20,214 nt of DNA from Hyphomicrobiaceae bacterium (lineage in GTDB: Bacteria > Pseudomonadota > Alphaproteobacteria > Rhizobiales > Hyphomicrobiaceae), in the NCBI GenBank assembly GCA_013214245.1, contig JABSQE010000104.1, forward strand, positions 1-20,214. Reading direction: 5' to 3'. Positions 16,559 to 20,214 of this stretch are shown here, piece by piece. Below the pieces are notes generated by a model. It worked only from the letters and a program-made list of their open reading frames with translations. It was not told where the DNA came from and did no database searches. How positions within the stretch are numbered: position 1 is the first letter of the stretch; every line of letters starts with the position of its first letter. The translations under genes were made by a program, and so were the position numbers.

Positions 16559-17620
16559 ATGAAAAATAATAATCAGATTATCCAATCATCATGGTGGCAA
16601 CGCGATTCCCATGAAGATCGCAGGTCGTTTTTGCTCACACGCATGCAAATAAAATCAGCTTTGCGAGCATGGTTCTTAAACCAAGACTTCATCGAAGTTG
16701 AGACTGCTTGCTTACAAAGCTCTCCGGGAAATGAAACGCATCTTCATGCATTTAGTACAAAAATAACAACAGAATCAGGTGCTTACCATTCATTATACCT
16801 GCACACATCTCCTGAATTTGCGTGCAAAAAACTACTTGCTGCTGGTGAGAAAAAAATCTTCACTTTTGCACCAGTTTTTCGTAATAAAGAATACTCAAAA
16901 TTACATCATCCTGAGTTCACAATGCTGGAGTGGTATGTAACAGATACCTCCTATAATTATCTCATAGAGCATTGCCATGAGATATTAAAGATTGCAGCTA
17001 AAATAGCCGAAAATCAACAATGGTCTTACGCGGGCCGTACAATAATAGCAACAGATAAACCCGAAAGGATTAAATTAGTTAATGCCTTTAAAGATTTCGC
17101 AGGTATCGATATTATGGCAACTCTTTGTAACAACAAACCGCGGCGAAAAAAACTTGCAGATGCCGCGCAAGCACAAGGTATCCGCGTGGCAAAAGATGAT
17201 ACCTGGTCTGACATTTTCTCACGTATTATCGTAGAGCGTATTGAGCCTAATTTAGGCAACAGTAGTCCTGTTATACTAGACGCCTATCCTTTATGTGAAT
17301 CAACACTTGCCAGGCGCTGCCCTAATGAAAATTTATTTGCTGAACGTTTCGAACTTTATTGTTGCGGTGTAGAGTTAGCGAATGCTTTTGGTGAATTAAC
17401 CGACCCAACAATTCAACGCCAACTATTTGAGGCTAATATGGCTGAGAAGCATAGGATTTATGGTGAACGTTATCCAATTGACGAGGATTTCCTTTCAGCA
17501 CTTGCTGAGATGCCACCAGCCTCAGGATGTGCAATGGGGTTTGACAGGCTAGTAATGCTTGCAACTGGAGCACAACGTATAGACCAAGTGATTTGGACAC
17601 CCTTACCAAATTTTGCATAA
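16559..17620 (+). CDS. epmA: EF-P lysine lysyltransferase EpmA (LysRS-like paralogue)
   Basis: EpmA activates (R)-beta-lysine and attaches it to a conserved lysine of elongation factor P, which lets ribosomes pass polyproline stretches. The 353-residue product is a class II lysyl-tRNA synthetase catalytic core without the N-terminal anticodon-binding domain, which separates it from true LysRS. Motif 2 is FRNKEYSKLHHPEFTMLEWY (Arg108). Motif 3 is GCAMGFDRLVML (Arg330). The SPEFACKKLLAAG and CCGVELANAFGELTD segments are typical. The start is taken at the ATG after a run of eight T; the frame also opens at TTG 16544, but the ATG is more natural. No clear Shine-Dalgarno precedes it. epmB begins 2 bp after the stop. 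Confidence 0.93.
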   Translation: MKNNNQIIQSSWWQRDSHEDRRSFLLTRMQIKSALRAWFLNQDFIEVETACLQSSPGNETHLHAFSTKITTESGAYHSLYLHTSPEFACKKLLAAGEKKIFTFAPVFRNKEYSKLHHPEFTMLEWYVTDTSYNYLIEHCHEILKIAAKIAENQQWSYAGRTIIATDKPERIKLVNAFKDFAGIDIMATLCNNKPRRKKLADAAQAQGIRVAKDDTWSDIFSRIIVERIEPNLGNSSPVILDAYPLCESTLARRCPNENLFAERFELYCCGVELANAFGELTDPTIQRQLFEANMAEKHRIYGERYPIDEDFLSALAEMPPASGCAMGFDRLVMLATGAQRIDQVIWTPLPNFA

Positions 17621-17622
17621 AA

Positions 17623-18678
17623 ATGACACAACTCTTGACGACTCTCGAAGAGCTCAATGCCATGGGTATAATTAGCGAACAGGATGTGACAACTCTTCAT
17701 CCAGTCGCTGAGAGATACGCAATCGCAGTAACCCGACACATCTGTGAGCGGATGGATCCGAATGACCAAGAAGATCCAATTCGTCAGCAATTTATACCGC
17801 ATACTAAAGAAATGCAACATCTTGACGATGAGTTAGAGGATCCCATAAGTGACGAGGTGCACTCCCCAGTACGCGGAATTGTACATCGTTATTCAAACCG
17901 TGCGCTACTTAAAATTGTCAATATCTGTCCAATATATTGCCGATTTTGTTTTCGTCGCGAGATGATAGGACAAGGTTTCAGTGCCGTATTAGACGCTGAA
18001 ACCATTTCCAAAGCACTCGATTACGTTGCGAATACTCCACAATTAGAAGAGCTCATAGTAACCGGAGGGGATCCATTCGTTCTATCGGCTAAACATATAA
18101 AAGATTTCACAAAAAGAGTTACTGAAATCTCGCACATCAAAAAGCTTCGCTGGCATACACGCGTCCCAATTCTTACTCCCGAACGTATATCTGAAGAATT
18201 AGTAGAAGCCTTAACGTCAACAAATTGTAAAGTTAGGGTTGCTATTCATGCAAATCATGCAAATGAATTCTCGAATAGGGCTCAAATTGCTTGTCAGCTT
18301 TTGTTTAATGCCGGTATTGAACTATTAAGTCAGTCAGTTTTACTTCGCGGAATTAACGATAATGTACAAGATCTAGAAAACCTATGTCGTGAATTTTCCA
18401 ATATTAAGGCGACACTTTATTATCTTCATCACTGCGATTTAGCTCCAGGGACTGCCCGTTTCCGCACCACACTAGCTAAAGGCCTAAAGTTAATGCAAAA
18501 ATTAAGAAAACGCTTGGCTGAAAATCTGATACCTTCCTACATTCTTGATGTTCCCGGGGGGTTAGGTAAAATTAATCTGGCACCCGAACGCGTGAGGCAA
18601 CTTGAGCGCGGTGTATACAAGATCAAACTTAAAGATAACCTCCAAATAAAATATCGTGATGTTCTATTTGCAAAGTAA
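17623..18678 (+). CDS. epmB: EF-P (R)-beta-lysylation protein EpmB (KamA-type radical SAM lysine 2,3-aminomutase)
   Basis: EpmB converts (S)-alpha-lysine to (R)-beta-lysine, the preferred substrate of EpmA. This 351-residue protein has the radical SAM cluster motif CPIYCRFC (Cys102, Cys106, Cys109), the SAM-binding glycine strand VTGGDP, the HTRVPILTPERI segment, and PGGLGK with the likely PLP lysine Lys316. The start is placed at the ATG 2 bp after epmA. The open frame reaches back to 17593, but those ten codons overlap the epmA C-terminus and are not family-like. Tight spacing implies co-translation with epmA. The substrate gene efp, a frequent neighbour, is not in the window. A plain lysine 2,3-aminomutase of metabolism is an alternative, but the pairing with epmA argues for EpmB. 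Confidence 0.92.
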   Translation: MTQLLTTLEELNAMGIISEQDVTTLHPVAERYAIAVTRHICERMDPNDQEDPIRQQFIPHTKEMQHLDDELEDPISDEVHSPVRGIVHRYSNRALLKIVNICPIYCRFCFRREMIGQGFSAVLDAETISKALDYVANTPQLEELIVTGGDPFVLSAKHIKDFTKRVTEISHIKKLRWHTRVPILTPERISEELVEALTSTNCKVRVAIHANHANEFSNRAQIACQLLFNAGIELLSQSVLLRGINDNVQDLENLCREFSNIKATLYYLHHCDLAPGTARFRTTLAKGLKLMQKLRKRLAENLIPSYILDVPGGLGKINLAPERVRQLERGVYKIKLKDNLQIKYRDVLFAK

Positions 18679-19058
18679 AAAATTAGGTCAAATAAGCGAT
18701 ACACTACTTTTCTGAAATACAAAGCTGTAAAATATCTACGGTGTCCCAATACACTCTTGAAGTAAAATTAAAGAGTGCAAGACAACCGATGTACAATTAG
18801 CTGAATACTTAAAAGTTTAACTTTATCTATCGTCAGCAAAAGGAAATTACTTTATTTTACTGTCCAAAGCTTTATGCGCCATACTTTATTGATGCTATAA
18901 TCTTAAATTTCGTTAATGTAGTGACCTACAAGTATGCTAGATCTGTTACAATGCAAAGATACATGTTAAACTATATTAACAAAATAATTCCTTTATATTT
19001 ATACCATTTGATATTTTATAATATTGAGATAGTGTGTTAACTATTTATCGTATAATTT
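18679..19058. other. Convergent spacer between epmB and purH
   Basis: This 380-base AT-rich stretch has no gene. A perfect 7-bp inverted repeat (CACTCTT 18752-18758 / AAGAGTG 18771-18777, 12-nt loop) might act as a two-way transcript end, but no T-run follows. A weaker 5-bp hairpin (ATAGT/ACTAT, 19029-19044) lies just past the purH stop. No efp remnant was recognised. Confidence 0.6.
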
Positions 19059-20214
19059 CTAGTGCTTGAAATGCCGGATACCAGTAAAAATCATAGCCAT
19101 ATTATTCGTGTTAGCGGCAGAAATTATATCTCTATCACGAATAGATCCACCTGGTTGTATAATAGCAGTCACGCCGGCTTCAGCAGCTGCATGAATGCCA
19201 TCGGAAAATGGAAAAAAAGCATCAGATGCTAAAACGGATTGGTAAGTTGGTACATTTTCTAATCTGATAGCTTGCTCTATACCTCCAGGGTTCTGAGCCG
19301 CAATTCGCACTGAAGCAACTCTACTCATTTGTCCCGCTCCAATACCCACAGTTGCACCGTCTTTAGCGTAAACAATTGCGTTAGATTTAACGTGTTTTAC
19401 CACACGAAAAGCAAACTTCAAATCGCTCATTTCTTTGTCTGTTGGTTTGCGTTTTGTCACAACTTTTAGATTCATTTGGTCTACTACTGCGTTATCACGT
19501 GATTGAAGTAAAAGTCCGCTAGCCAATGTTTTCATTGTAAAACTATTCTCAGCCGGATCGGCTAGAAGTCCGGTTAATAAAACACGAAGATTTAATTTTT
19601 TTGAAAAAATAGCTTTAGCACCTTCGCTAGCATCAGGTGCGATAATTACCTCAGTGAACACCTTAATGATCTCATTAGCTGAGTCTTCATCAATTGTTTG
19701 ATTAAGTGCTACTATACCACCGAATGCGCTGACAGGATCACACCTTAAAGCACGTATGTAAGCATCCCGTAAGCTTATTCCAGTAGCAACACCACATGGA
19801 TTAGCATGCTTTACTATTGCTACTGCAGCTGTTTGAGCACCAAACTCTGAAATCAATTCAAAAGCTACATCAGTATCATTTATATTATTGTATGAAAGTG
19901 ATTTGCCCTGGCATTTAAAGGCTGTTGCTACACCAGGACGTGTTTCGGAGGTCTGGTAAAAAGCGGACCATTGATGTGGATTTTCACCATATCTTAATTC
20001 TTTTCCATTTTGCCCAGAAATAGTGTGGTATGGAAAAGTTCGTAGAGAACCTAGCTGACTTGAAAACCAGCTACCGATAATTGCGTCATAGGCAGCGGTG
20101 CGATTATAAGCTTTAGCTGCAAGATACCGGCTTAGTTCACTACTTATAGCACCGTTATGCTCATTAAGACCATCAATCACTGTATCATAATCCTCAATAT
20201 CAACTACGACTACA
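19059..20214 (-). CDS. purH: Bifunctional AICAR formyltransferase / IMP cyclohydrolase (N-terminal part beyond window edge)
   Basis: PurH performs the last two steps to IMP. The window holds about 385 codons: the end of the N-terminal cyclohydrolase domain and the AICAR formyltransferase domain to its C-terminus. The formyltransferase signature KHANPCGVATG carries the catalytic Lys-His pair. LRYGENPHQWSAFY, DPVSAFGGIVALN, SDAFFPFSDGIHAAAEAGVTAIIQPGGS and the final FTGIRHFKH are all typical. A GTG at 20180 is not the start: the frame continues to the window edge (VVVVDIEDYDT before it), and full PurH proteins have about 520-530 residues. With purC, S, Q and L nearby, it supports a retained purine pathway, though it is transcribed separately. 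Confidence 0.97.
   Translation of the reverse strand, partial: VVVVDIEDYDTVIDGLNEHNGAISSELSRYLAAKAYNRTAAYDAIIGSWFSSQLGSLRTFPYHTISGQNGKELRYGENPHQWSAFYQTSETRPGVATAFKCQGKSLSYNNINDTDVAFELISEFGAQTAAVAIVKHANPCGVATGISLRDAYIRALRCDPVSAFGGIVALNQTIDEDSANEIIKVFTEVIIAPDASEGAKAIFSKKLNLRVLLTGLLADPAENSFTMKTLASGLLLQSRDNAVVDQMNLKVVTKRKPTDKEMSDLKFAFRVVKHVKSNAIVYAKDGATVGIGAGQMSRVASVRIAAQNPGGIEQAIRLENVPTYQSVLASDAFFPFSDGIHAAAEAGVTAIIQPGGSIRDRDIISAANTNNMAMIFTGIRHFKH

Noticed and set aside
17593..17622. epmB starting inside epmA
   Set aside because: The ten codons overlap the conserved epmA C-terminus in another frame; the ATG at 17623 directly after the epmA stop is the natural start.
18752..18777. Inverted repeat after epmB as an intrinsic terminator
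   Set aside because: The 7-bp stem has a 12-nt loop, modest G+C and no following T-run on either strand; kept only as a note in the spacer entry.
20178..20180. GTG as the purH start, giving a short 373-residue protein
   Set aside because: The frame stays open to the window edge with PurH-like residues before the GTG; the gene is simply cut.
1..20214. tRNA, rRNA, CRISPR, insertion sequence or prophage content
   Set aside because: Spacers were read for T-loop-like motifs, regularly spaced repeats, transposase or integrase motifs and terminal inverted repeats; none was found.

Overview
The window looks like part of an AT-rich, eroding alphaproteobacterial chromosome, most likely from a host-associated (symbiotic) lineage. 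The signs are the separate purS-purQ-purL arrangement with purC upstream, an NnrU-family membrane protein, an alphaproteobacterial AsmA/YhdP-like giant, and an EpmA-EpmB pair. Nearly every recognisable gene is a single-copy housekeeping gene. They are separated by unusually long AT-rich spacers (about 0.3 to 1.1 kb) that hold no convincing intact gene. Roughly four fifths of the window is coding. The low density together with conserved metabolism recalls reduced Rhodospirillales-related symbionts such as the tunicate symbiont Candidatus Endolissoclinum. That comparison is from memory and is not a species call.

Layout. Positions 1-1810 (+) carry the end of accB (cut by the window edge) and accC, two subunits of acetyl-CoA carboxylase. 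A 0.94 kb spacer follows, with a possible aat fossil and a 62-codon ORF that has the strongest Shine-Dalgarno in the window. Positions 2748-7998 (+) hold a 1203-residue AsmA/YhdP-like envelope protein and gpmI (glycolysis). leuB (leucine synthesis, +) stands alone at 8318-9433 and converges on the minus-strand purine block purC-purS-purQ-purL (13817 down to 9566). Beyond purC are a 1 kb spacer, a minus-strand nnrU-family gene, and a 1.1 kb spacer. Then come epmA-epmB (+), the EF-P lysine modification pair, which converge on the C-terminal part of purH (-, cut by the right edge).

Function. Five de novo purine synthesis genes (purC, S, Q, L, H), leuB and the acetyl-CoA carboxylase genes point to a cell that still makes purines, leucine and fatty acids. 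Its losses seem to fall on accessory protein-processing and RNA-modification genes: faint remnants resembling aat, rsmD and tatD can be read in the spacers. No tRNA, rRNA, CRISPR array, insertion sequence or phage gene was seen. I found no convincing new multi-gene system. The most interesting signals are the gene fossils, the small ORF with a perfect SD, an 11-A tract in the start of gpmI, and inverted repeats in the purC leader and the purC-purS gap.
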